From Nocardia sp. NRRL S-836 (GTDB lineage: Bacteria > Actinomycetota > Actinomycetes > Mycobacteriales > Pseudonocardiaceae), in the NCBI RefSeq assembly GCF_001279525.1, contig NZ_LGDY01000091.1:806001-870000 (forward strand): 64,000 nt of DNA. The letters run 5' to 3'. Positions 53,901-61,809 of the stretch are shown one piece after another (positions within the stretch are counted from its first letter, which is position 1; each line of letters opens with the position of its first letter). The notes beneath the pieces are model-generated. The model searched no databases and was not told the DNA's origin. It worked only from the letters and a program-made list of their open reading frames with translations. The translations under genes and the position numbers were made by a program.

Positions 53901-54721
53901 TGCTGATGAGCCCGGTCGACCCGCGGCCGCTGGAGATCGAGCTGCACGGCACCCGCGCGGCACCGGTCACGGCCGACGAGCTGTACCGGGACAACTGGAT
54001 GTTCCACGGCCCGGCGTTCGCCGGTGTGACGAAGATCGAGTCGTTGGCGGACAACGGGATCTCGGGCGTGCTGACGCCGTTGCCCGCGCCGGGCGCGTTG
54101 CTGGACAGCGCGGGGCAACTGATCGGCCACTGGATGCAGGTGGTGCACACCGTCGACCAGACCGTGCTGCCGACCGGGATCGAGCAGGTGTCGTTCCACG
54201 GCCCGGCGCCCACCGGTGACGTCCACTGCACCGCCCGGATCCGCGAGGTCACCGCGCAGTCGATGGTCGCCGACGCCGAGCTGGCGGTGAACGGCGTGCT
54301 GTGGTGCCGCATCACCGGCTGGACCACCCGCCGGTTCACCACCGACGACCGGATCTGGCAGGTCAAGCTCCGGCCCGGCACCGAGCTGCTGTCCACACCG
54401 GACGGTGAGTGGCTGCGGGTTGAGGAGAGGTGGTCCGACAGCGCCACCCGCGACCTGATCATGCGCCGCTACCTGAACTCCGCGGAACGACGGCACTACG
54501 CCGGGCTCGACGTGCCCGCGCAACGCGCCTGGCTGCTGCGCGTGATCGCGGTCAAGGACGCCGTGCGCGCGTGGCTGTGGAACCGCGGCGCCGGCCCGGT
54601 CTACCCGGCCGAGCTGACCGTCGACGCCGGTGCGCGGGTCCGCGGCGCGTTCGCCGTGCCGCAGCTCGACGTTGTTGCCGACAAGGGAAACGCCGCCGCT
54701 CGGGTGAGGACGGAGAACTGA
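50915..54721 (+). CDS. iterative PKS subunit: KS-AT-DH with C-terminal PPTase-like segment
   Basis: 1268 residues. KS (1-430) has the complete triad Cys207, His342 and His379. An AT-like domain follows (about 530-790; Ser581 in GHSMGEW), then an Ala-rich linker (830-890) and a hot-dog DH (about 895-1150; LVDHSVFPQ, FPIVPATGLLEV, DSAGQLIGHW). The C-terminal segment (about 1190-1268; RVIAVKDAVRAWLWNRGAGPVYPAEL) resembles the phosphopantetheinyl-transferase-like domain ending enediyne PKSs and could load the ACPs. ATG 50915 lies inside the end of PKS-A, with AGGTGG as ribosome binding site. KS, AT and DH recall PfaC and PfaB pieces combined. The DH fold call is weaker than the KS call. Confidence 0.9.
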   Translation: MGGIAIVGIGAVFPGALDATTFWRNIVSGVDAIGQVPPGRWDPATYYDRHSTGGDRFYCRRGGFVDDLAEFDPTRFGIMPSTVDDAEPDQLLALATAAEAIADAGGEPVLPARERIGVVVGRGGYLTPGCARLDQRVRLADEVLSVVRDLFPGLGSAELGTVRQAVRDRFGPEQPEASIGLVPNLAASRIANRFDLRGTAYTVDAACASGLVAVEHAVRELREGRADAMLAGAVHLCHHPTLWSVFTQLRALSPTERIRPFDANADGTLLSEGVGMVLLKRLEDVGDERVYAVIRGIGTASDGRATSMMTPNPEGQLLAVRRAWANAELDPRTDAPGLIEAHGTATPAGDAAELATMVTAFGAEGEEIGIGTVKSMIGHAMPAAGMAGLIKAALALHHRTLPPTLHVEQPHPALRNTRFTPVSAARDWEGPHRAVVNAFGFGGINAHAVLDGHTVATPRKPVMTFAADTAEELVDAVRERRPSQADRAFRLAIGNPDDRKLKLAERVIAQGKTWPGRHDIWFSPQPLVTGTDQVAFVFPGFEREFTGEVVDHAVTLLQDGRRQARELMALGLTPGALAGHSMGEWTAMVVGGIYPTIDEFVGALGPGAVAVVDVAYAALGCSVDVAEQHLVDGVTVSHDNCPHQSVVCGPIDRVELVLAKLKANGVMAQLMPFRTGFHTPALAPHLGRAREMLDRLPVRTPDIPVWSANSLEPMRAEEVRDLVLRHLVEPVRFRPLLERLHSAGFRAFVQIGQGSLPGFVADTLSDRPHLAVNADIAPEALWAFGLKRGTAHRVRLRLGTPKITVDPLGTEPVLIAGDSPMSAAVTKLVAHTNAVAREVVDALRPNAVAREVADALRPNAVAAEAAGGRGVLVSAGGRGAAVAAEVAGALPPDEMSFTREFSLHTMPELVDHSVFPQAPGWPDLADGFPIVPATGLLEVFADAARGLTGGTVHGFAGVRAKRWLTALPATTARISARAEGPGRVVVKVGDYAEGVVLMSPVDPRPLEIELHGTRAAPVTADELYRDNWMFHGPAFAGVTKIESLADNGISGVLTPLPAPGALLDSAGQLIGHWMQVVHTVDQTVLPTGIEQVSFHGPAPTGDVHCTARIREVTAQSMVADAELAVNGVLWCRITGWTTRRFTTDDRIWQVKLRPGTELLSTPDGEWLRVEERWSDSATRDLIMRRYLNSAERRHYAGLDVPAQRAWLLRVIAVKDAVRAWLWNRGAGPVYPAELTVDAGARVRGAFAVPQLDVVADKGNAAARVRTEN
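53411..53515 (+). repeat. 39-bp tandem repeats in the AT-DH linker of PKS-B
   Basis: Units at 53411-53449 and 53450-53488 encode NAVAREVVDALRP and NAVAREVADALRP, and a third diverging unit NAVAAEAAGG starts at 53489. The flanking sequence is G-rich (GGGCGCGGGG). It looks like a recent slippage expansion of a flexible interdomain linker. Confidence 0.8.
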
Positions 54722-54981
54722 TGGACGAGGTGCTGGAGCAGGTCGCCAAGATGATCTCCGAGGTGGTCGGGCCTGACTTCCTGCTGGGCGTGGAGATCAC
54801 CCGCGACACCACGTTCAGCGACGACCTGGGCCTGGAGTCGATCGAGTTCGTCGCGCTGGCCGACCGGCTCAACGCCCACTACGGCGTCGACCTGGTGGCC
54901 TTCCTCGCGGACATGGACATCGACGAGATCATGGCGATGTCCGTGGGCCGGCTCGTCGACCACATCACGGCCCGTGTCTGA
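54721..54981 (+). CDS. free-standing acyl carrier protein
   Basis: 86 residues, a four-helix ACP with the phosphopantetheine Ser40 in DDLGLESIEFVAL. Unlike the DLSIDSIKR carriers of PKS-A it has the classical LGLESIE context, so it probably serves another step such as priming or offloading to the tailoring enzymes. Its ATG shares a base with the PKS-B stop (TGATGG), and it overlaps the hydrolase gene by 8 bp. Confidence 0.94.
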   Translation: MDEVLEQVAKMISEVVGPDFLLGVEITRDTTFSDDLGLESIEFVALADRLNAHYGVDLVAFLADMDIDEIMAMSVGRLVDHITARV

Positions 54982-55744
54982 GGTCCACGCCCGAGGGCTG
55001 CGCTTCCACGTGCAGCGGCTCGAGCCGACGCAGGACGTGCCGACGATCGTGTTCGTGCACGGACTGGTGATGGACAACCTCTCCAGCTTCTACTACACCC
55101 TCGCCGCGCCGCTGGCCGCGCGCGGGTTCGGCACCGTGCTGTTCGACCTGCGCGGCCACGGGCTTTCCGAGCGCCCGCCGTCCGGGTACACGCCGGAGGA
55201 GAGCGCGCTCGACCTCGTGGCCGTGCTGGACGGGATCGGCGTGACCGAGCCGGTGTTCCTGCTGGGCAACAGCTACGGCGGCGTGGTCGCGATGCACGCG
55301 GCCGTCCAGTCGCCGGAACGGGTCGCCGGTGTGGTGCTGGTCGAGTCGGCGTGCGGGGGAGTGGTCGGCGACGCGTGGTTCGAGGACATCACGAACACGC
55401 TCACGGTCGCCGCGCTGGGCCTGGAGTTCGACCGCACGCAGGACCAGCTGATGGCACTGGGCCAGCGCAAGATCGCGAAGCTCGCCCTGAACGCCGACGC
55501 GTTGCTCAACGGCACCACGCTGATCGATGACCTCGGCTCCGGGGCCAAGCTCGACCTCACGCAGGTGCGGTGCCCGGTGCTCGGCGTCTTCGGCGCGGAG
55601 TCCGAGCTGGTCGGCGCCGCCGCCGAGCTGTCCGAGCGGATCCCGTCCTGCCGCCTGCACGTGGTGACCGGCCTGGGCCACACCGTGCTGCGCGAGGCGA
55701 CCGCCGAACTGCTCGACGTCCTCTACGACTGGCTGCCGTCATGA
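54974..55744 (+). CDS. alpha/beta hydrolase, possible thioesterase or acyltransferase of the PKS operon
   Basis: 256 residues. Features are the oxyanion region VFVHGLVMDN, the DLRGHGLS turn, the nucleophile motif GNSYGGVVA, an acidic residue in FGAESELVG and the catalytic His in GLGHTVLRE. In this position it may release the finished chain from an ACP or transfer it to an acceptor; hydrolysis of a thioester is inference. GTG start inside the ACP gene; ATGA overlap with the glycosyltransferase. Confidence 0.88.
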   Translation: MSEVHARGLRFHVQRLEPTQDVPTIVFVHGLVMDNLSSFYYTLAAPLAARGFGTVLFDLRGHGLSERPPSGYTPEESALDLVAVLDGIGVTEPVFLLGNSYGGVVAMHAAVQSPERVAGVVLVESACGGVVGDAWFEDITNTLTVAALGLEFDRTQDQLMALGQRKIAKLALNADALLNGTTLIDDLGSGAKLDLTQVRCPVLGVFGAESELVGAAAELSERIPSCRLHVVTGLGHTVLREATAELLDVLYDWLPS

Positions 55745-56865
55745 GCCGGTTCCTGTTCGTGGTGCCGCCATTGACCGGCCACGTCAACCCGACCGCGTCC
55801 GTGGGCGGCGAGCTGCTCGCGCGCGGCCACGACGTCGCGTGGGTCGGTCATCCCGGCACGCTGGCGCCGTTGCTGCCCGACCACGCGGTGATCCACCCGG
55901 CGATCGACGACGGGCTGGAAGCCGGCATCAGGGCTGAGCGGGAGCGCTGGCTCGCGTTGCGCGGGATGGCGGTGCTCAAGTTCTTCTGGGAGGAGTTCCT
56001 CATCCCGCTCGGCCACGCGATGGTGCCCGGTGTCGCCGCCGCGGTGCGGGACTTCGCGCCGGACGTGGTCGTCGCCGACCAGCAGGCGCTGGCGGGGCCG
56101 CGCGTGGCGAACGAAGCCGGACTGCCGTGGGTGACGTCCGCGGCGACCTCGGCGGAGCTGGTCACCCCACTGAGGACGATGCCGAAGGTCGACGCCTGGG
56201 TGCGCGGCCTGCTGCACGACTTCGCGGGCGGCGACATCCGGTTCTCCGACCGGCTCGTGCTCGTCTACAGCACGAAAGCCCTGGTGTCCGGCGACTTCGG
56301 CGACGAGGTGGCGTTCGTCGGGCCCGCGCTCGCGCACCGCGTCGAACGGGCCGAGTTCCCGTGGGAGCGCCTCGGCCGCCGCAACGTGCTGATCTCGCTG
56401 GGCACGTTGAACGGATCGGCCGGTGAACGGTTCTTCACCCAGGCGCTGGACGCCGTGGCGGAGCTGGACGTCCGGGTCGTGATGGTGGCACCGGAACGGC
56501 CCGCGCCGGCCAACGTGCTGCTGCGGCCGTCGGTGCCGCAGCTCGCGCTGATGCCGCACCTGGACGCGGTGGTCACGCACGGCGGCCACAACACGGTGTG
56601 CGAGGCGTTGGCGCACGGGCTGCCTCTGGTCGTGGCCCCGATCCGGGACGACCAGCCGACCGTCGCCGCGCAGGTCGTGGCCGCGGGAGCGGGCGTCCGG
56701 CTGACCTACTCGCGCGCCCGTTCGACCGATATTCGCACCGCACTGGAATCCGTGCTGGGTGAGCCGGAGTACGCGGCCGCCGCGGAGCTCGTGCGGGAGT
56801 CGTTCCTCGCGGCCGGTGGCGCCGCGGCGGCCGCCGATCGACTGGAGAAGGTGGTGGCAGGGTGA
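55741..56865 (+). CDS. UGT/MGT-type GT-B glycosyltransferase
   Basis: 374 residues, GT1-like. The N-terminal acceptor domain opens FVVPPLTGHVNPTASVGGELLARGHDV. The C-terminal donor domain has ISLGTLNGSAGERF and the nucleotide-sugar motif VVTHGGHNTVCEALAHGLPLVVAPIRDDQP. Relatives glycosylate macrolides, sterols, carotenoids and lipids. The acceptor is probably the product of the PKS pair. It overlaps both neighbours by 4 bp. Confidence 0.93.
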   Translation: MSRFLFVVPPLTGHVNPTASVGGELLARGHDVAWVGHPGTLAPLLPDHAVIHPAIDDGLEAGIRAERERWLALRGMAVLKFFWEEFLIPLGHAMVPGVAAAVRDFAPDVVVADQQALAGPRVANEAGLPWVTSAATSAELVTPLRTMPKVDAWVRGLLHDFAGGDIRFSDRLVLVYSTKALVSGDFGDEVAFVGPALAHRVERAEFPWERLGRRNVLISLGTLNGSAGERFFTQALDAVAELDVRVVMVAPERPAPANVLLRPSVPQLALMPHLDAVVTHGGHNTVCEALAHGLPLVVAPIRDDQPTVAAQVVAAGAGVRLTYSRARSTDIRTALESVLGEPEYAAAAELVRESFLAAGGAAAAADRLEKVVAG

Positions 56866-58628
56866 TTCTTCCGGCTTGGATCCTGTCTGGTTGGATCCTG
56901 TCTGGCCTGGTGGTCCTGGTCGTCCTCGCGGACGCCCTGCGGCTGCGGGCACGCGCGTCCGCGCTGCGGGTGCTCCCCGCGGGCACGAGCGAGCACGCGT
57001 TGCTCACCGCCACCGGCGTGCGTGCCGAGGGCTCGTGGGACGCGGGCGACGCCGACCTGGTCGACCTGGTGCCGGCCGACCTGCCGACCGTGGCGGCGCT
57101 GGACCTGCTCGGCTCGGTCGACCCCGCCAGGTACCGGGCCGACCGGTGGGTGCGCGGGGCGAGCGCGGCGCAGGCCGTTCTGGTGCGCGAGAAGTACGTG
57201 CGGGAGGTCGATCCGGACGACCCGACGGAGTTCGTCGCGTTCGTCCGCGGCGTCAAGGACCACGTGCACGCCGAGGTGGACATCGCGGTGGCGCCGGGGC
57301 TCGGGGCCGGGCCGTACGACCTCCGATACCGGGCGGCGCGGTTGCGGCAGATCGGCAAGCGGCCGTCGCTGTGGATCGCGGGGTCCATGATCGGGTACGC
57401 CGTGGTGGCCGCCGCCGTGCTCACCGGCTGGCCGTGGGGCCTGGTCGCGCTGGCCGCTTACTGGGCGCACCCGGTCCTGGTCTTCGCGGGCACGCCGCTG
57501 AAGCCCGGGGACCTGTGGGTGCCGCGGTTCGTGCGCACGCCTTACCTGTGGCTGAAGACGGCCGGTGGCAAGAGGTCCACCGCCGAACGCCGCCAGGCCG
57601 AGACGCTGGAGCAGGCCGCGCCCTGGTACACCGAACGGCTCGGCCGCGACTTCCACGAGGCCCGGCGCGACACCTGCCCGTCCTGCGGCAGCGCGGACCT
57701 GCGGCGCTGGGTGACCGCGCACGACCTGGTGCAGCGCAAGCCCGGCACGTTCACGATGGACCGCTGCACGCGCTGTGCCCACGTGTGGCAGAACCCGCGG
57801 CTGTCCGAGGAGGGCCTCGGCTTCTACTACCGCGACTTCTACGACGGCCTGGGCGAGTCGTCCGCGGACGCGGTGTTCTCCGGCAAGACCTCGCCGTACT
57901 ACGGCCGCGCGCGCATGGTCGAGCCGTTCGTCAAACCCGAGCGGTGGCTGGACGTCGGCTCCGGGCACGCCCACTTCTGCCTGGGCGCCAAGGAGGTGCT
58001 GCCGGACACCGCGTTCGACGGGCTCGACCAGGGCGCCGCGATCGAGGACGCCGCCCGGCTCGGCCGGATCGAGCAGGCCTACCGGGGCAGCTTCAAGGAC
58101 TACGCGGGCGAGCTCAAGGGCCGGTACGACGTGATCAGCATGCACCACTACCTGGAGCACGTGCGGGATCCGTGGGAGGAGCTGGACATCGCGGCGGACG
58201 TCCTGCCGGTCGGTGGCTACCTGCTGATCGAGCTGCCGGACCCGGAGTGGCGGCTCGGGCGGTTGTTCGGGCAGTACTGGATGCCGTGGTTCCAGCCGCA
58301 GCACCAGCACATGATGCCGATCGGCAACCTGGAGCACGCGCTGGCCGGCCGCGGCCTGGTCACCGTCGCGCGGGAACGGTCGAAAGCCCACCTGTGCAAC
58401 GACTTCACGCTGGCGTTGCTGCTCTTCCTGGGCGCCAAGGCACCGCGGACGCCCGCGCCGTGGCGGCCGGAACGGGTCCGGCTGCGCCGGCTGCGCAGCT
58501 TCCTGGTGTGGACGCTGGGGATTCCGGCGTTCTTCGTCGCGCTGGCGCTGGACCAGACCGTGAACCGGTTCCTCGCCGCGCGCAGCGGCCAGGGCAACGC
58601 CTACCGGCTGCTGGCGATCAAGGCATGA
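56862..58628 (+). CDS. membrane-anchored zinc-ribbon SAM methyltransferase
   Basis: 588 residues. A transmembrane helix (residues 1-25, with a tandem WILSG-WILSG) precedes an unrecognised domain (25-165), then two hydrophobic helices (about 168-210, IAGSMIGYAVVAAAVLTGWPWG and LVALAAYWAHPVLVFAG). A zinc ribbon follows (CPSC and CTRC, about 270-310), then a class I methyltransferase (SAM motif WLDVGSGHAHF, MHHYLEHVRDPWEEL). A C-terminal hydrophobic helix (LVWTLGIPAFFVALAL) may re-anchor it. The zinc-ribbon plus methyltransferase pattern is common in sugar C- or O-methyltransferases. A membrane location would suit a lipid substrate. Confidence 0.88.
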   Translation: MILPAWILSGWILSGLVVLVVLADALRLRARASALRVLPAGTSEHALLTATGVRAEGSWDAGDADLVDLVPADLPTVAALDLLGSVDPARYRADRWVRGASAAQAVLVREKYVREVDPDDPTEFVAFVRGVKDHVHAEVDIAVAPGLGAGPYDLRYRAARLRQIGKRPSLWIAGSMIGYAVVAAAVLTGWPWGLVALAAYWAHPVLVFAGTPLKPGDLWVPRFVRTPYLWLKTAGGKRSTAERRQAETLEQAAPWYTERLGRDFHEARRDTCPSCGSADLRRWVTAHDLVQRKPGTFTMDRCTRCAHVWQNPRLSEEGLGFYYRDFYDGLGESSADAVFSGKTSPYYGRARMVEPFVKPERWLDVGSGHAHFCLGAKEVLPDTAFDGLDQGAAIEDAARLGRIEQAYRGSFKDYAGELKGRYDVISMHHYLEHVRDPWEELDIAADVLPVGGYLLIELPDPEWRLGRLFGQYWMPWFQPQHQHMMPIGNLEHALAGRGLVTVARERSKAHLCNDFTLALLLFLGAKAPRTPAPWRPERVRLRRLRSFLVWTLGIPAFFVALALDQTVNRFLAARSGQGNAYRLLAIKA

Positions 58629-59398
58629 CCGCGCCGGACGTGGTCGACCTCGCGGACCGGCCGGACGTCGCTCCGGAGCTGCGGCTGGTCCCGCACGCGT
58701 TCCGGCGCGCGTTCGGCCGTCCCGCCGCCGGTGTCTGGTACGCCCCAGGGGTGGTGCGGCTGCTCGGTGGCGCGGTGCGGGTACCGGGGAGGTGGGGTGC
58801 GATCGTCGCGGGCGACCGGCGTGACGACGGGGTGCTGGAGCTGGTGTCGGTCAACCGGCCGACCGAACGGGCGGTGCTGCCGTCCGGCGACGTCCCGGAG
58901 TGGGCGGCGCCGGTGCGCGGTGTGGCCGGTGGCGCCACGCTGATGTGCAGCGTCGACCTGCCGCGGGGCAGCGGCCTGTCGGCGGGGGAGGCGTTGCGGA
59001 CGGCGGTCGGGCTGGCGTTGCGCGACCTGGCCGGTGTGGCGTTCGAGCAGGAAACCGTTGCGCCGCTGGACCTTCCCGGGCAGCGGCTGCTCGTCGTCGA
59101 CACGCGGGTGCGGCGGCCGGAACCGCAGGTGGAACGGCCTTTCGTGCGTGACACCGACGACCTCGGGGCCGCGCTGACCGCCTACCACCACGCCCAGCAA
59201 CCGGACCCGGAGCAGGACGTGGTGGTGCGGGCGGCGTTGGCGGCGGGCGCCCGTGGGGCGAGCCTGCTGATCGACCCGCCCGGCCGGCCCGCGGTCGCGT
59301 TGGTGGACGCGGACCTCGTGCCGGCCGTGAAGCGGGCCATCACGAAGGCGGCGGAGCTCCCGCCCCGCTACCTCACGATCATCAGCACGGCGACTTGA
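58625..59398 (+). CDS. galactokinase-like (GHMP) protein with eroded catalytic motifs
   Basis: 257 residues (active galactokinases have about 380). The order of conserved segments follows galactokinase: FRRAFGRPAAGVWYAPG, then VVRLLGGA where active enzymes have RVNLIGEHTDY; DLPRGSGLSAGEALR where they have GxGLSSSAALE; LLVVDTRVRR; LGAALTAYHH; and GASLLIDPPGRPAVALV in place of the GGGFGG loop. All three nucleotide/catalytic motifs are altered, so it is probably a non-catalytic or repurposed homologue. Its conservation in a tightly overlapped operon with a glycosyltransferase suggests a structural or sugar-binding role. It converges on the GH3 gene with a 17-bp overlap. Confidence 0.72.
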   Translation: MTAPDVVDLADRPDVAPELRLVPHAFRRAFGRPAAGVWYAPGVVRLLGGAVRVPGRWGAIVAGDRRDDGVLELVSVNRPTERAVLPSGDVPEWAAPVRGVAGGATLMCSVDLPRGSGLSAGEALRTAVGLALRDLAGVAFEQETVAPLDLPGQRLLVVDTRVRRPEPQVERPFVRDTDDLGAALTAYHHAQQPDPEQDVVVRAALAAGARGASLLIDPPGRPAVALVDADLVPAVKRAITKAAELPPRYLTIISTAT

Positions 59399-61613
59399 CG
59401 GTGAACTCGGCCCTGCGCAGGGCCGAGTCCTTCGACGACGGCCCGGCGAGCAGCACGAAGTCGCCGGGCTCGACGACCCGGTTGCCCAGCGCGTCCACGA
59501 TCGAGCACGCCGACACCGGGACCTCCAGCCGCACCGTCACGCTCTCACCCGGCGCCACGTCGACCTGCCGGAACGCCTTGAGCTCCTTGTCCGCCCAGCT
59601 GACCGACGTCACGGCGTCGCTCACGTAGACCTGCACGGTCTCGCGCGCGGGCCGCGTCCCGGTGTTGCGCACCGTGATCGAGGCCTCGACGGTCTCGTCG
59701 GGGCCCAGCACCGGCGTGACGACGTGCAGGTCGCCGTACTCGACGGTCGTGAACGACAGGCCCTCGCCGAACGCGAACGCCGGCTCCTGCGTCAGGTCGG
59801 CGTAGCGCGATCCGTGCTGGCCGCGGATCTGGTTGTAGTAGGTCGGCTGCTGGCCAGCGTGCGCCGCGAACGAGATCGGCAGCCGGCCGCTGGGCTCGAT
59901 CAGGCCGTGGATCAGCTCGGCGATCGCGCGACCGCCCTGCATGCCGGGGTTCGCGGCCCAGATCAGCGCGGCGGCGTTGCGGGCGCTGTCCGGCAGAACC
60001 AGCGGCTTGGACGCGAGCAGCACCACGATGAGCGGCTTGCCGGTCTCCGCGAGCGCGTCGAGCAGCGCGATCTGACCGCCGATCAGGTCGAGCGTGGCGG
60101 TGGAGCGGCCCTCGCCGACCAGCTCGATCCGGTCGCCGACGACGGCCACCACGTGGTCGGCGTCCCGCGCGGCCGCGACCGCCTCGGCGATGAGCTCCTG
60201 GTTCGGCGGGCACGGCGCGACGATCTTCGGCCGCGGCTGGCCGTCCGGGAACGTCTCGCCCTCCGGGTCGGCTTCGAGCGTGAGGATGTCCGCCCCGCGC
60301 GCGTACGTGACCTCGGAGAACTCCTTCAGCCCGTCCAGGACCGTGGTGATCATGTCGCGCGGCTGGCCGTCGGGCAGCCAGTCGGCCTGACCGGACGAGC
60401 CGGCCCAGTCGCCGAGCTGCGTCTGCGCGTCGTCGGCGAGCGGGCCGACGAGCGCGATCCTGCCCTTTCGGACGGGCAGCACGCCGTCGTTGCGCAGCAG
60501 CACGAGCGACCGGCGGGCCACGTCGAGGTTCAGCGCGGCGTGGTCGGCGTGGTTGATCATCGTGCGCTGGCGCTCGGTGTCGGGCCGGCGCGGGTTCTCG
60601 AACAGGCCCAGCTCGAACTTGAGCGTGAGGATCCTGGTGACGGCGCGGTCGAGGTCGGACTCGGCCAGCAGGCCCGCCTCGACGGCCTGCAGCGCGCCCT
60701 CGAAGAACTGCGGGGTCGTCATGATCATGTCGTTGCCGGCCTTCACGGCGGCAGCGGCGGCGTGGGCGTAGTCCGGCTGGACCTTCTGCTCCCACACCAT
60801 GCGCCCGACGTTGTCCCAGTCGGTGATGAGCGTGCCCTGGTAGCCCCACTCGCCGCGCAGCACCTCGTCGAGCAGCCACGAGTTGACCGTGATCGGCACG
60901 CCGTCAGTGGTCTGGTAGCCGAGCATGAACGTCGCACAGCCTTCACGCGCGACCTTCTCGAACGGCGGCAGGAACCACGACCGCAGCTTGCGCCGCGACA
61001 GGTCCGCCTCGCTCGCGTCCCGGCCGCCCTGCGTCTCCGAGTAGCCGGCGAAGTGCTTGGCGGTCGCGAGGATCGCCGTGGAGTCGGTCAGCCCGTCGCC
61101 CTGGTAGCCGCGGACCATCGCCGCCGCGAGCTCGCCGATCAGCACCGGGTCCTCGCCGAACGTCTCGTCGACCCGGCCCCAGCGCAGGTCGCGCGCGATG
61201 CACAGCACCGGCGAGAACGTCCAGTGCACACCGGTCGTGGCCGCCTCGACCGCGGTGACCCGGGCGACCCGTTCGACGAGGGCCGGGTCCCAGGTCGCGG
61301 CCATGGCGAGCTGGGTCGGGAAGATCGTCGCGCCCTCGTGGAACGAGTGGCCGTGGATGCAGTCCTCGGCGATGAGCAGCGGGATCCGCAGCCGCGTCCG
61401 GCTGGTGAGGTCGTGCGCGCGCAGGACACGTTCGGGTGAGGTGTGCAGGATCGAGCCCACGTGCTTGCGCAGCACGTGGTCGTCCAGGTCCTCCCTCGAG
61501 TCCAGCTGCATCATCTGCCCGACCTTCTCGGGCAGTGTCATGCGCCTGAGCAGATCGCCGACTCGCGCGGCGATCGGCAGGGTGGCGTCGAGGTAGGGCT
61601 GGTCCTGATCCAT
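59382..61613 (-). CDS. GH3 beta-glucosidase, cytosolic
   Basis: 743 residues. The GH3 barrel (about 20-330) shows AMAATWDPALVERVARVTAVEA, RWGRVDETFGEDPVLIGELAAAMVRGYQGD, ATAKHFAGY and the nucleophile Asp265 in LITDWDNVGRM. The C-terminal sandwich domain (370-590) is followed by a Fn3-like domain (640-735). No signal peptide is present, so it hydrolyses imported oligosaccharides. The start at 61613 matches the conserved N-terminus and a GGAG ribosome binding site; upstream extension would run through the operator. The operator links it to the locus at 3-13 kb. Confidence 0.94.
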   Translation of the reverse strand: MDQDQPYLDATLPIAARVGDLLRRMTLPEKVGQMMQLDSREDLDDHVLRKHVGSILHTSPERVLRAHDLTSRTRLRIPLLIAEDCIHGHSFHEGATIFPTQLAMAATWDPALVERVARVTAVEAATTGVHWTFSPVLCIARDLRWGRVDETFGEDPVLIGELAAAMVRGYQGDGLTDSTAILATAKHFAGYSETQGGRDASEADLSRRKLRSWFLPPFEKVAREGCATFMLGYQTTDGVPITVNSWLLDEVLRGEWGYQGTLITDWDNVGRMVWEQKVQPDYAHAAAAAVKAGNDMIMTTPQFFEGALQAVEAGLLAESDLDRAVTRILTLKFELGLFENPRRPDTERQRTMINHADHAALNLDVARRSLVLLRNDGVLPVRKGRIALVGPLADDAQTQLGDWAGSSGQADWLPDGQPRDMITTVLDGLKEFSEVTYARGADILTLEADPEGETFPDGQPRPKIVAPCPPNQELIAEAVAAARDADHVVAVVGDRIELVGEGRSTATLDLIGGQIALLDALAETGKPLIVVLLASKPLVLPDSARNAAALIWAANPGMQGGRAIAELIHGLIEPSGRLPISFAAHAGQQPTYYNQIRGQHGSRYADLTQEPAFAFGEGLSFTTVEYGDLHVVTPVLGPDETVEASITVRNTGTRPARETVQVYVSDAVTSVSWADKELKAFRQVDVAPGESVTVRLEVPVSACSIVDALGNRVVEPGDFVLLAGPSSKDSALRRAEFTVKSPC

Positions 61614-61645
61614 GTGGTCTCCGGAAGGGCTCGTGCTGCGGCGAC

Positions 61646-61665
61646 GTGTGGGAGCGCTCTCACAC
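61646..61665. promoter_or_regulatory. LacI/CebR-type operator of the GH3 gene
   Basis: GTGTGGGAGCGCTCTCACAC is a 20-bp dyad with one mismatched pair, centred between 61655 and 61656 and 33 bp before the start codon. Its central 14 bases, TGGGAGCGCTCTCA, match the CebR box at 13 of 14 positions. Confidence 0.8.
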
Positions 61666-61809
61666 AAGTATATGAAACCGGTACCGCGTGGAAGCGGTTT
61701 TCCAGATTCCGGTACAAACGGATCGGTCCAGGAGAAGCCGAACAGGACAAACCGACCGCTGCCGCGACCGTTTGGTCGCCGCCGGAGGCCGCAGGGGCCG
61801 CGGGGAGGG

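Noticed and set aside
44358..54981. Enediyne biosynthetic cluster
   Set aside because: The PPTase-like end resembles enediyne PKSs, but the thioesterase E10, the UnbL/UnbV/UnbU-type genes and the single-protein KS-AT-ACP-KR-DH layout are missing. Tandem ACPs and a PfaD-type ER point to a PUFA-like system instead.
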